This document shows positions 18,844 to 27,522 of a stretch of DNA of 64,000 bases, piece by piece (position 1 is the stretch's first letter; each line of letters opens with the position of its first letter). The translations under genes were made by a program, and so were the position numbers. Source of the DNA: Rhodospirillaceae bacterium. GTDB lineage: Bacteria; Pseudomonadota; Alphaproteobacteria; SP197. The notes below the pieces were generated by a model that was given only the letters and a program-made list of their open reading frames with translations, was not told where the DNA came from and did no database searches. The stretch lies in assembly GCA_002722885.1 (NCBI GenBank), contig PBNE01000014.1, forward strand, positions 66,857-130,856. The letters are read 5' to 3'.

Positions 18844-19337
18844 ATGCTTCTGCGTGTCGCGGGTGTTGCTTTCTGTCTCGGTCTGGTCGCCATTCTTGCG
18901 ACCCAGACCGGTTCGGCCCAAAGCGGCTGGACCTATTAGTGGCCCGATACCGACTTTGAGAACACGTCCGTCGATCTCGCCGGTATTCTGTCCGGTGGGC
19001 CGCCGAAAGACGGCATTCCCCCATCAACGATCCGGTCTTCGTCCCGGCCACCGAACTTGACGATCTGCCCGATATCAAACCTGTGATCAGTGTCGAGGTT
19101 GATGGTGTGGCGCGCGCCTATCCACCACGCATTCTGGTCTGGAACGAGATTGTCAATGACGAGGTCAACGGTACACCTCTGACGATCACATTCTGCCCCC
19201 TTTGCAACATGGGCATCGTGTTGGAACGCGAGCTCGATGGAGTCGTCTATGACTTCGGGACAACAGGTAAACTGCGAAACTCCGACCTCGTGATGTACGA
19301 GCAGCAGTCCGAAGGCGAGTTTCGGACGGAACCGTGA
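18844..19337 (+). pseudogene. DUF3179 protein remnant
   Basis: The start at 18844 encodes a signal peptide (MLLRVAGVAFCLGLVAILAT). It is followed by TAG at 18937-18939, then WPDTDFENTSVDLAGILSGGPPKDG, then a frameshift near 19018. The third piece reads DPVFVPATELDDLPDIKP, ISVEVDGVARAYPPRIL and TFCPLCNMGIVLER, which is the DUF3179 core with its C-P-L-C motif. It ends at 19337, roughly half the family's usual length. DUF3179 proteins are exported or periplasmic and their function is unknown. Confidence 0.75.
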
Positions 19338-19347
19338 TCGCCGTCCG

Positions 19348-20487
19348 TCAGCCGTTGATGTTTTCGGGTTCGAGGAACAGGGTCAGAACGCCGGTGTAGG
19401 CATAAAGGCGATCGAACGAGATTTCTCCGTTGCCGAAGAAGCCGGCGATCGGCAAATCTCCCAACACCTCCCGGATGATCTCCATCTCCCGGCCTTCGTC
19501 TCCAAACAGGTTTGGGCCTCGGGCCAGGCAACTGAAGTAAAGTCCGCCGAGGGGCCGCAATGCCCTGGTCTTGATGTTGTCGAGCATGCGCCGAAGGTCT
19601 TTCTCTGCCGCATCACGATCGCGCAGACAGAACATCATGGCGTCGCCCACATCGACATTGTCGCCCACGGCGACGACACCGGCGTCGGGATCGAGCCCGA
19701 CGAGATTGCGCACGAGGTAGTCGCCCGTGTCCGAGCCCTTGACGGGAAAGGCGACATGCAGCGCACCCGAAAGCGAGCGAAGGTCGGAGATGCCGGCCTC
19801 GCCCAGGACTTCAAAAAACACGTCAGTTGCGGAGCGACCATCGAGTTCCGCAATCAGATTGCCGTCAGCCGACGTGATTTCGTGATACCCGCCCATGGGC
19901 GAGCAGCCTTGCGTCAGACCAGTCGCGACATGGGCGCCGGTGATCATGAGGCCTGTAAGGCTGGCCTCGACCGGATGACCGGCCATCATGCCGAAGGCCA
20001 CACGCGACGAGGTCAGACCACCGACCAGAAATCCGTCAGTGTCGCGGGCGAGGCGCGGCACATCGCCGACCAGTTCCGCAATGCGCGGATCACCCTGTAC
20101 AATGCTGAACGCCCCCCCGGAAGACGTGCCCAGTTCACGATAGCCTTCGATGGCTTCGTCAACGGAACCAAACAGAGCTGTCTCGGAGTTCGGGAAACGA
20201 CAGGACAAGGCAACAACCGCGGGTTTGTCGAAGTACTCACGGCCGGTCGCACAAATGCCGATCCCGATCGTTCCGCACCAGTTCAGCGTGCCGGTCGCAG
20301 CGGCCAGAAAGGCCGCAATGTCGCCCAGATGATCCGCAAGGTGATCGGTGACATAGAGAAACCCGACACCGTCATCATCCCGGTCACCCAACTGCTCGGC
20401 CACGGAACGGGCGGCCTCCTGCCAGGTCGGAGCCTGGGCATGCCCCAGCACAAAACGTTCACCGGTGAGCTGCGATGCCTGATCCAT
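19348..20487 (-). CDS. FIST N/C domain protein
   Basis: A 379-aa soluble protein with an AAGGTG ribosome site. The N-terminal half matches FIST (GFLYVTDHLADHLGDIAAFLAA, CGTIGIGICATGREY) and the C-terminal half FIST_C (FSCLARGPNLFGDEGREMEIIREVLGDLPIAGFFGNGEI, ending LTLFLEP). FIST domains are thought to bind small ligands such as amino acids, and often sit in signalling proteins next to cyclase, kinase or chemoreceptor outputs. Here the protein is stand-alone and divergent from a membrane adenylate cyclase, so a signalling link is possible. The gene is intact. Confidence 0.85.
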   Translation of the reverse strand: MDQASQLTGERFVLGHAQAPTWQEAARSVAEQLGDRDDDGVGFLYVTDHLADHLGDIAAFLAAATGTLNWCGTIGIGICATGREYFDKPAVVALSCRFPNSETALFGSVDEAIEGYRELGTSSGGAFSIVQGDPRIAELVGDVPRLARDTDGFLVGGLTSSRVAFGMMAGHPVEASLTGLMITGAHVATGLTQGCSPMGGYHEITSADGNLIAELDGRSATDVFFEVLGEAGISDLRSLSGALHVAFPVKGSDTGDYLVRNLVGLDPDAGVVAVGDNVDVGDAMMFCLRDRDAAEKDLRRMLDNIKTRALRPLGGLYFSCLARGPNLFGDEGREMEIIREVLGDLPIAGFFGNGEISFDRLYAYTGVLTLFLEPENING

Positions 20488-20723
20488 GAATTCACCTTAA
20501 GGCGGGCTCCGGGGGGGTCAACCGGCTCAGGCATGTGATACCATGTTCCCATGACCAGTTGTCCTCATCGGCGGCGCCGTTGGCCCGCCTGATCCGCAAG
20601 ACACTTCAGGCGTTGCTGTTGGTTTTGGCGTTCGCTGCCGGACAAATGCCAGAGTTCTTCGTTCTGCAACGTCCCAACCGCCCGATCGTCCTGCTCTCAC
20701 CATCCGGTCCGTGGGGCTAGATC

Positions 20724-22400
20724 GTGCTGATGCAACTGCGCCTGTTCTCCGGGCTGATTCTCTTCATCTTTGTCCTGACTCATCTGCTCAACCACATGGC
20801 CGGACTGCACTCGGTGGCCTGGATGAACGACGGACTCGTGGCGTTCGAACTGGTCTGGCGCAGCCTGCCGGGCACGGTTCTGCTCTATGGCTCGCTGTTG
20901 GTTCACCTGGTCCTGGCTGTGGTCACCCTGTGGCGCCGGGACAACCTGACCATGAACTGGCGTGATGGACTTCAGATCGGATTGGGGCTGCTTGTCCCCC
21001 TTCTCGTTGCAGGCCATGTCGCCGGTACCAGGCTGGCCTGGGAGTTCTACGACACCGTCTCAAGCTATGACCTGGTCCTTCTCTACAACTGGATAACCAA
21101 CCCGGTGGCAGGCATTCAGCTGGCGGTTCTTGTTGTTGCCGTCTGGTTGCATGGCGTCATGGGACTGCGCCATTGGCTGCGGCTGAAACCCTGGTTCAGA
21201 GAGGCTTCACCCTGGTTGTTCGCCGCGTCGATCCTTGTGCCCGTTCTGGGGCTGCTGGGCTTCGTTCAGGGCGGGCGTGCGGTCGAAGCCTTCGCGACAG
21301 ATCCGGACTGGACCCTGCAACTCTACACCCGTGCCAATCTTCTAGAGACCCGCAATGACGTGGTCGCCATGGTCAATGCCGCACAGCCCGCTGTGCTGAC
21401 GGCCCTTTCAGTCGTTCTGGTCCTGATCGCACTGGGACGTCCCCTGCGCACAGCGCTGGCCCGAAAGCGCCTGCCCGTTCGCATCAGCTATCCGCACGGC
21501 CACCACGTTGATATCCAACGTGGTGTCAGCGTTCTTGAGGCCAGCCGCCGCGGCAGAATCCCGCACGCTTCGGTATGCGGTGGACGCGGGCGCTGCTCGA
21601 CCTGCCGTATCAGAGTGGGCACAGGTCTGAACGCCCTGCAGCCGCCACACAGCGATGAGTCGCGTGTGCTGGAACGGATCAAGGCACCCGACGATGTGCG
21701 GCTGGCATGCATGTTGCGGCCCACGGCTGACATCACGGTGACGCCGCTTTTGGCCCCGACCGGCAGTGGCGACAGAGTGCTGTCATCTCATCTTCCACGC
21801 GGGGGCGAGGAGCGCGAAATCGCCGTGTTGTTTGCCGACCTGAGAGGATTCACATCATTGTCCGAGGAGCAGTTGCCTTATGACACCGTGTTCGTCCTCA
21901 ACCGCTACTTCGCCGCGATGGGCGCGGCTATCGAAGAAGCCGGCGGTCACGTCGACAAGTTCATTGGAGACGGTGTTATGGCGATCTTTGGACTTCAGGG
22001 TGATTTCGAACTGGCCAAGCAGCAGTCGCTCGTCAGCGCGGCGAACATGGCCCGTGCGCTGGATCGATTGAACGAAAGCCTGGCCGATGACCTGCCCCAG
22101 CCGCTGCGCATGGGTATCGGCATCCATGCCGGCGCAGCCGTGGTCGGCGAGATGGGATACGGCTCGACGCTGGGCATGACAGCAGTCGGCGACGTCGTGA
22201 ACACGGCCAGCCGTCTCGAGGCGTCGACCAAGGAGTTTGGCGCGCAGCTGGTGGTGTCAGAGGCGGTTTTGGGTAACACCAAGGCAGAGGATCCGTGTTC
22301 CGAACGTCACGAGATCTCCATTCGAGGACGACGCGGCATGCTTGCCGTGCGTGCCTACGCCGCGGCAACCGACGTCATCCGACAAACGGCAACCGGTTGA
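20724..22400 (+). CDS. Membrane 2Fe-2S ferredoxin-adenylate cyclase fusion
   Basis: A 558-aa fusion. Residues 1 to about 245 form six or seven membrane helices resembling the succinate dehydrogenase cytochrome b anchor (THLLNHMAG, LVHLVLAVVTLWRR, GHVAGTRLAWEF, WLHGVMGLRHWL give candidate haem His). Residues 250-345 are a plant-type ferredoxin: HASVCGGRGRCSTCRIRV, then LACMLRP, giving C-x5-C-x2-C...C. Residues 365-540 are a class III cyclase with VLFADLRGFTSLSEE and GDGVMAIFG (metal Asp) and MTAVGDVVNTASRLEAS. The likely role is to make cAMP in response to redox state. A GTG-initiated frame at 20535-20720 just upstream is hydrophobic but doubtful. Confidence 0.9.
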   Translation: MLMQLRLFSGLILFIFVLTHLLNHMAGLHSVAWMNDGLVAFELVWRSLPGTVLLYGSLLVHLVLAVVTLWRRDNLTMNWRDGLQIGLGLLVPLLVAGHVAGTRLAWEFYDTVSSYDLVLLYNWITNPVAGIQLAVLVVAVWLHGVMGLRHWLRLKPWFREASPWLFAASILVPVLGLLGFVQGGRAVEAFATDPDWTLQLYTRANLLETRNDVVAMVNAAQPAVLTALSVVLVLIALGRPLRTALARKRLPVRISYPHGHHVDIQRGVSVLEASRRGRIPHASVCGGRGRCSTCRIRVGTGLNALQPPHSDESRVLERIKAPDDVRLACMLRPTADITVTPLLAPTGSGDRVLSSHLPRGGEEREIAVLFADLRGFTSLSEEQLPYDTVFVLNRYFAAMGAAIEEAGGHVDKFIGDGVMAIFGLQGDFELAKQQSLVSAANMARALDRLNESLADDLPQPLRMGIGIHAGAAVVGEMGYGSTLGMTAVGDVVNTASRLEASTKEFGAQLVVSEAVLGNTKAEDPCSERHEISIRGRRGMLAVRAYAAATDVIRQTATG

Positions 22401-22430
22401 CGTGGACCACGGCTTGACCACCGTTGCTTC

Positions 22431-23453
22431 ATGAAAGCACCGAGCGCCTTTTGGAGACTGGCAGTGATTTCGGCCCTTGTGGCTCTCGCAATGCCCGGCC
22501 TTGATGCACGTGCCGACTACAATGCCGGCGTGGAAGCTTATGTGGCGGGCGACTATGCCGCGGCGATCGCGGAATGGCAGCCGCTGGCTCTGGAAGGCGA
22601 TCCGGCCAGCCAACATGGTCTGGGACTGATCTACGAGGGGGGCCGTGGCCTCGCGCGAGACTACCGCCTTGCTGCTGAATGGTATCAGGCCGCGGCCGAC
22701 CAGAACTGCGCGCCTGCCCAGTTCAATCTGGGTCGTCTCTACAGGCTCGGAGCGGGTGTTGAGCCCGACATGCACAAGGCCATCGAACTCTGGCGCCTGG
22801 CCGCACAGCAGGACATGCCCCAGGCGCAGGTCTTTCTGGGGTTAGCCTATCAAAGTGGTGATGGTGTCGAGGTCGATCTGAGCCGCGCCGTGGTGCTGTT
22901 CCAGCGCGCGGCGAAGCTGGGCGATCCCATGGGCCAATACGCCCTGGGTCTAGCCTATGAAACCGGGACCGGGATTGAACCTGATCTGGAGTCGGCCCGC
23001 TTCTATTACGAGCGGGCGGCAGAATCCGGAGTCGAACAGGCGATCAGGCGTCTCACATCTCTCTCTTTTCCACCCACACCGGAAGACCCTCCGGCCCCGC
23101 CAACAGAAGGAGAGGTCCTGGAGCCTGTGGCCACGCAGGTTAATGAGGAACCAACGGCAGCCGACGCTTCTGTCGAAGCGGAATCGTCGGCATCGTCACA
23201 ACCCGGACCAGTCTACATCCAGATCGCAGCCTATGTTGACGATGAGCTCGCGGAGCGCGAGTGGGGACAGATGATGGACCGTCACCACAAACTTTTGGGC
23301 GGTTTGCCGCACCGGATCACCACCGTGCAGCGGGATGACGGCAACTCGGTATACCGGCTGCAGGCAGGTCCCCTGCCCGCTTCCGACGAAGCCCAGGCGA
23401 TCTGCATCTTGCTCAAGCAAAATGACACAGACTGCTTTCTCGTCCGCGATTAA
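22431..23453 (+). CDS. Sel1-repeat protein with C-terminal SPOR domain
   Basis: A 340-aa protein with a signal peptide (SALVALAMPGLDARA). There are at least four to five Sel1-type repeats of about 36 residues, for example GDPASQHGLGLIYEGGRGLA, APAQFNLGRLYRLGAGV, PQAQVFLGLAYQSGDGV and PMGQYALGLAYETGTGI. An acidic Pro/Glu-rich linker (residues 210-260) precedes a C-terminal SPOR-like domain (VYIQIAAYVDDELAEREW to CFLVRD). SPOR domains bind denuded peptidoglycan at division sites, so a periplasmic cell-envelope role is likely. It follows the cyclase by 30 bp and may be co-transcribed. Confidence 0.85.
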   Translation: MKAPSAFWRLAVISALVALAMPGLDARADYNAGVEAYVAGDYAAAIAEWQPLALEGDPASQHGLGLIYEGGRGLARDYRLAAEWYQAAADQNCAPAQFNLGRLYRLGAGVEPDMHKAIELWRLAAQQDMPQAQVFLGLAYQSGDGVEVDLSRAVVLFQRAAKLGDPMGQYALGLAYETGTGIEPDLESARFYYERAAESGVEQAIRRLTSLSFPPTPEDPPAPPTEGEVLEPVATQVNEEPTAADASVEAESSASSQPGPVYIQIAAYVDDELAEREWGQMMDRHHKLLGGLPHRITTVQRDDGNSVYRLQAGPLPASDEAQAICILLKQNDTDCFLVRD

Positions 23454-23843
23454 CGCCGTCTGCTCGGCAAACGAGCTGTTGACCTTGAGGTAGGCGATGA
23501 CGTCGGCGATGTCCTTCTCATCACTCAGGCGGAAGGTCATCTTCGCGCTAGAGATAAAGGTCGAAGGCCCCATGCGCCACTGCGTGAGATTCTCTTCCGT
23601 CCAAGTGATGTCGGAACCGACCAGCGCCTGAGAGTAACGGTCGAAGTCTGAGGCCGTTCCGGCTTCACGGCCATAGACGCCGTAGAGGTTTGAGTCCTGT
23701 TTCGCACGACCGCCTTCATCGATCGTGTGGAAGGTGGAACAGCGTCGGAAAACGTCTTCACCGGCGCCTGCATCGCCTTCTGCGATAACCGGGGCAGAAG
23801 AGAGAGCAACAACGGCGGTAGCTGCGAATGTCAGAGATCTCAT
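23196..23843 (-). pseudogene. Class I cytochrome c with damaged haem motif
   Basis: The protein has a signal peptide (TFAATAVVALSSAPVIA) and a cytochrome c2-like body: GEDVFRRCSTFHTIDEGG, LYGVYGREAGTA, MGPSTFISSAKMTF with the Met ligand, and DIADVIAYLKVNS. The haem site reads C-S-T-F-H instead of C-x-x-C-H, so the second thioether Cys is lost. After the normal end of the domain near 23480 the frame has no stop and runs antisense through the end of the Sel1-SPOR gene for about 260 bp, adding an unrelated tail. Both changes point to decay, though covalent attachment through one Cys is not impossible. Confidence 0.65.
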
Positions 23844-24117
23844 GTCTTTTTCCCTTGTCGGGTAGAGTGTCGCACGCAGCCTGTCCCACCGGGCAGTGGC
23901 AAACGAATCACATCCTGATCAGGTCAGAAACAGGTTTCACAGGGTTCGACCGGCAGGCCACGAGTCGGTCCGTGCGGCACTCATGCTGGACGAATCCCGT
24001 CAGCAGGCTCAGGCAGCCTGAACAGCACTCGGGACGGTGGTGCGGCTGCGGTTGCGGTGCTAGGTGGATTGCCTGGTGTCACCATCCTTGACCCGCACCT
24101 GGAAGGGAATGAGAAGC

Positions 24118-25794
24118 ATGTCCGACGACCGTTTTGCCAACGCCCGCGAGGTCACATCGCCCACCGGCACGGAGATCACGGCCAAGAGCTGGATGACCGA
24201 AGCGCCATTGCGCATGATGATGAACAACCTCGATCCTAAGGTGGCTGAAAAGCCCGAGGAACTGGTGGTGTATGGCGGCATCGGTCGCGCCGCGCGCGAC
24301 TGGGACAGCTTCGACCGGATATGTGGCGCGCTGCGCGATCTTGAGGAGAATGAAACCCTTCTGGTTCAATCCGGCAAACCAGTCGGCGTGTTCCGCACCC
24401 ACAAGGACGCTCCGCGCGTTCTCATCGCAAATTCCAATCTGGTCGGCCACTGGAACACCTGGGATCATTTCCATGAGCTCGATCGCAAAGGGCTGATGAT
24501 GTACGGCCAGATGACGGCAGGCTCCTGGATCTATATCGGCAGTCAGGGGATCGTTCAGGGGACCTATGAAACCTTGGTGGAGGCCGGCCGCCAGCACTTC
24601 GGCGGCGACCTCTCGGGCAAATGGATCCTGACCGGCGGTCTGGGCGGCATGGGCGGCGCGCAGCCACTCGCCGCCACCATGGCCGGCGCCTCGATGCTGG
24701 CCATCGAATGCCGTCCCAGCCGTATCGACCGCCGTCTGGAGACCCGTTATCTCGACAAGATGGCCAACTCCCTCGATGAGGCGCTGGCCATCATCGATCA
24801 GGCCAAGTCATCGGGCGACGCTGTCTCCGTCGGTCTGGTCGGCAACTGCGCCGAGCTGTTGCCCGAGATGATTGAGAAGGGCATCCGGCCCGACATGGTG
24901 ACAGACCAGACCAGCGCCCATGATCCCATCAACGGCTACCTGCCCGTGGGCTGGACTCTCGAAGAATGGGAAGAACGGAGCCAGAGCGATCCTGCAGGCA
25001 CCGAACACGCCGCACGCGAAAGCATGAAGATTCACGTTCAGGCCATGCTCGACTTCCAGAAGATGGGCGTGCCGACCTTCGACTACGGCAACAACATCCG
25101 CCAGATAGCATTGGAAAACGGCCTCGAGAACGCCTTTGACTTCCCGGGATTTGTGCCGGCTTACATCAGACCCCTCTTCTGTCGCGGTGTGGGTCCGTTC
25201 CGCTGGTGCGCGCTTTCCGGTGATCCCGAAGACATCTATCGCACCGATGAGATGATGAAAGAGGTGGTGCCCGACAATCCACATCTCCATCGCTGGCTCG
25301 ACATGGCCAAGGAACGGATCAGCTTCCAGGGCCTGCCAGCGCGCATCTGCTGGATCGGTCTGGGCGACCGTGCTCGGGCTGGCCTGGCCTTCAACAAGAT
25401 GGTCCGCGACGGTGTGCTGAAGGCGCCGATCGTTATCGGCCGCGATCATCTCGACTCCGGTTCGGTGGCGAGCCCCAACCGGGAAACAGAAGGCATGCGT
25501 GACGGCTCGGATGCGGTGGCCGACTGGCCCCTGCTCAACGCCATGCTGAATGTGGCCTCGGGCGCAACCTGGGTCTCGATCCACAACGGCGGCGGCGTGG
25601 GCATCGGTTACAGCCAGCACTCGGGCATGGTCGTTGTGTGTGACGGCAGCGAAGACGCCGACCGGCGCCTGATGAACGTGTTGACCAATGATCCCGGCAC
25701 CGGGGTGATTCGCCATGCCGATGCTGGTTATGACATCGCCATCGAGTGTGCACAGGAACAGGGGCTCAATCTGCCGATGCTGAATCAGGGGTGA
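24118..25794 (+). CDS. hutU: Urocanate hydratase
   Basis: The 558-aa enzyme converts urocanate to imidazolonepropionate, the second step of histidine degradation, using tightly bound NAD+. It shows [18 protein letters not shown] (NAD site), [47 protein letters not shown] and [17 protein letters not shown], all well conserved. The length equals the usual 555-560 aa. The start at 24118 is chosen because GAGAAG lies just upstream; earlier in-frame ATGs at 24064 and 24109 give a non-conserved extension. The next frame overlaps its stop by 4 bp. Confidence 0.95.
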   Translation: MSDDRFANAREVTSPTGTEITAKSWMTEAPLRMMMNNLDPKVAEKPEELVVYGGIGRAARDWDSFDRICGALRDLEENETLLVQSGKPVGVFRTHKDAPRVLIANSNLVGHWNTWDHFHELDRKGLMMYGQMTAGSWIYIGSQGIVQGTYETLVEAGRQHFGGDLSGKWILTGGLGGMGGAQPLAATMAGASMLAIECRPSRIDRRLETRYLDKMANSLDEALAIIDQAKSSGDAVSVGLVGNCAELLPEMIEKGIRPDMVTDQTSAHDPINGYLPVGWTLEEWEERSQSDPAGTEHAARESMKIHVQAMLDFQKMGVPTFDYGNNIRQIALENGLENAFDFPGFVPAYIRPLFCRGVGPFRWCALSGDPEDIYRTDEMMKEVVPDNPHLHRWLDMAKERISFQGLPARICWIGLGDRARAGLAFNKMVRDGVLKAPIVIGRDHLDSGSVASPNRETEGMRDGSDAVADWPLLNAMLNVASGATWVSIHNGGGVGIGYSQHSGMVVVCDGSEDADRRLMNVLTNDPGTGVIRHADAGYDIAIECAQEQGLNLPMLNQG

Positions 25795-26305
25795 GCAACC
25801 GGCACACGTTGCGCGACGCACGCCCGGACGACTGGCACGAGATTGCTGTCGCTCATCGCCTGGCGCGGCAAGCGGCCTATGCCGCGTTTCTGCCCCGGCC
25901 ACGCTGGAAGCGCACCTGAAACGGACTGGCGAGGACTACTGGCGCCGACACCTGCCGGCGACACTGAAGACCGAGGATCTCTTCCTGGTCGCCGAGGCCG
26001 GCGACACCATCGTCGGCTTCGTCCATCTTTCCAGCTCAAAGATCGAACGTCTCTATGTCGTGCCCGACTGCTGGGGCCAGGCCGTCGCCGAGTCCGTGAT
26101 GCGGGCCACCCTGGAGCATGCCGCAGAACGGGACGAAGAACGGCAGGTCCTGGAAACCAACATCGAGAATGGCCGAGCACGCCGCTTCTATGCGCGGCTC
26201 GGCGGCTGGGAGGGCAGAACCTTGGATGAGATGTTTCCCGATGGAGCCTCCACGCCGCTCGTTGAAGTCACCTGGGAACTCGCAGCGCTACAACTTTCGA
26301 AGTGA
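25791..26305 (+). pseudogene. GNAT acetyltransferase, frameshifted
   Basis: Starts with GTG overlapping the hutU stop (GTGA). The first ~37 codons (LRDARPDDWHEIAVAHRLARQAAYAAFLP) are a normal GNAT N-terminus. The frame is lost near 25897. In another frame it resumes with PATLEAHLKRTGEDYWRRHLP, then FLVAEAGDTIVGFVHLSSSKIERLYVVPDCWG (the acetyl-CoA binding strand) and RRFYARLGGWEG to 26305. One base change in length is enough to explain it. It was probably the last gene of a hutU operon. Its 3' end overlaps the convergent MFS gene by 18 bp. Confidence 0.75.
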
Positions 26306-27481
26306 CGGCGACAAAAGCAGCGCCGCGATAATGGTCACCAGTACCAGCGCCCCGTTGCCGTAGAGTGACCAGTCCGCACCGATGGCTGTGGCCAGAAGAC
26401 CGATCTGGAAGTGACCGATGGGTGCCGAGCCGATCGCAAAGATCCATGCCCCCATCGCCCTGCCGCGAAGATGTTCAGGGACCGAACTCTGCATCATGCC
26501 CTGGGTCAGGATGTCCCAGGCGCTGATGGCCGCAGCAATCAGCGCCAGCACCATCAGCAGCCCTACCATGCTGTGAACCCAGCCGAGCAGCATGACGGTG
26601 ATGCCCAGCCCTGTAATGACAAACACATAGGCCAGAAGCTGGCGCTCTTTCGGTGTCCAGACGAAGAGAGTGAATCCGGCGATGAGCGCGCCGCCGGCCT
26701 GGGCGGCAAAGAGCCAGCCGATACCTTCCGCTCCTAAGCCCAGCCGGTCGTGGGTCAGGTTCGGCACCAGAGTGCTGAAGGATGTGCCGAAGACTTCGAC
26801 CACCGCCGTGACCAGGACCAACGCCAGCAACACCTCATTGCGCCTCAGCTCTGCGAAACTGGCCGCGAGGTTTTTGAGAATCGGTTCGCGGTCGATTACC
26901 TGCGCCGTCGTGGCGCATGCCTGTTGTCCCAAGAGCAACCAGGCGAGACCATGCGAGGCAGCCATGACAACAAAGGCCCCGGAGAGCCCAAACACTTCCG
27001 CCAGTGAGCCGGCGGAGAGGGCACCAAAAATGGTTCCAAGGCGTGTTCCTAGACTGACACCGGCAATACCGGCCATGGCGTTGTCCGGCCCCACGATGTC
27101 ATAGGCAAGACTGAGCCGGACCGGATTCTGGCTCGACCGGATCGTGCCCAGAACGAAAGGCATCGCCAGAACATGCACCAGCCCTGCCTCGCCCAGCGAG
27201 AAGACGACGGCCAGGCCGAGCAACATGCCCGCCGCGATGAGTTCGAGTGCGCGCAGGAGGTGGTGACGGTTGAAGCGATCCGCGATGCTGCCCGCCGGTG
27301 CCCCGAACAGGAGACCGGGAAGAAACAACAGCGCGAACGCCGTGCCGGTCCAGCCGGCATCGCCGGTCACCGAGTGCGCAAGCCAGCCGACCAGCACGAA
27401 GTCGCCGCCGATGCTCACCGCACTGGCGACCGCGTTCAGCCAAAGGCGCCGGAAGGCCACCATTCGGATCACGACATACAT
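26288..27481 (-). CDS. MFS transporter
   Basis: A 397-aa protein with 11-12 hydrophobic helices of the major facilitator superfamily, in the group of enterobactin-exporter-like (EntS/MFS_3) permeases. It has GAPAGSIADRFNRHHLLRALEL, the G-x-x-x-D-R-x-x-R motif between helices 2 and 3, and a symmetric motif HLRGRAMGAWIFAIGSAPIG in the second half. It diverges from the GMC oxidoreductase with only about 40 bp between starts, so they may share a control region. No nearby gene indicates the substrate. It is intact. Confidence 0.85.
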   Translation of the reverse strand: MYVVIRMVAFRRLWLNAVASAVSIGGDFVLVGWLAHSVTGDAGWTGTAFALLFLPGLLFGAPAGSIADRFNRHHLLRALELIAAGMLLGLAVVFSLGEAGLVHVLAMPFVLGTIRSSQNPVRLSLAYDIVGPDNAMAGIAGVSLGTRLGTIFGALSAGSLAEVFGLSGAFVVMAASHGLAWLLLGQQACATTAQVIDREPILKNLAASFAELRRNEVLLALVLVTAVVEVFGTSFSTLVPNLTHDRLGLGAEGIGWLFAAQAGGALIAGFTLFVWTPKERQLLAYVFVITGLGITVMLLGWVHSMVGLLMVLALIAAAISAWDILTQGMMQSSVPEHLRGRAMGAWIFAIGSAPIGHFQIGLLATAIGADWSLYGNGALVLVTIIAALLLSPSLRKL

Positions 27482-27522
27482 GGATTGCGCCCCACAAGGA
27501 ACCCGGCGAAGCTGACCCCATC

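Noticed and set aside
20535-20720. A 61-residue frame before the cyclase
   Set aside because: It starts with GTG, has no clear ribosome site and no recognisable family; it may be chance.
23914-23923. CCTGATCAGG palindrome upstream of hutU
   Set aside because: A 10-bp palindrome is expected by chance, and it does not resemble a known HutC site.
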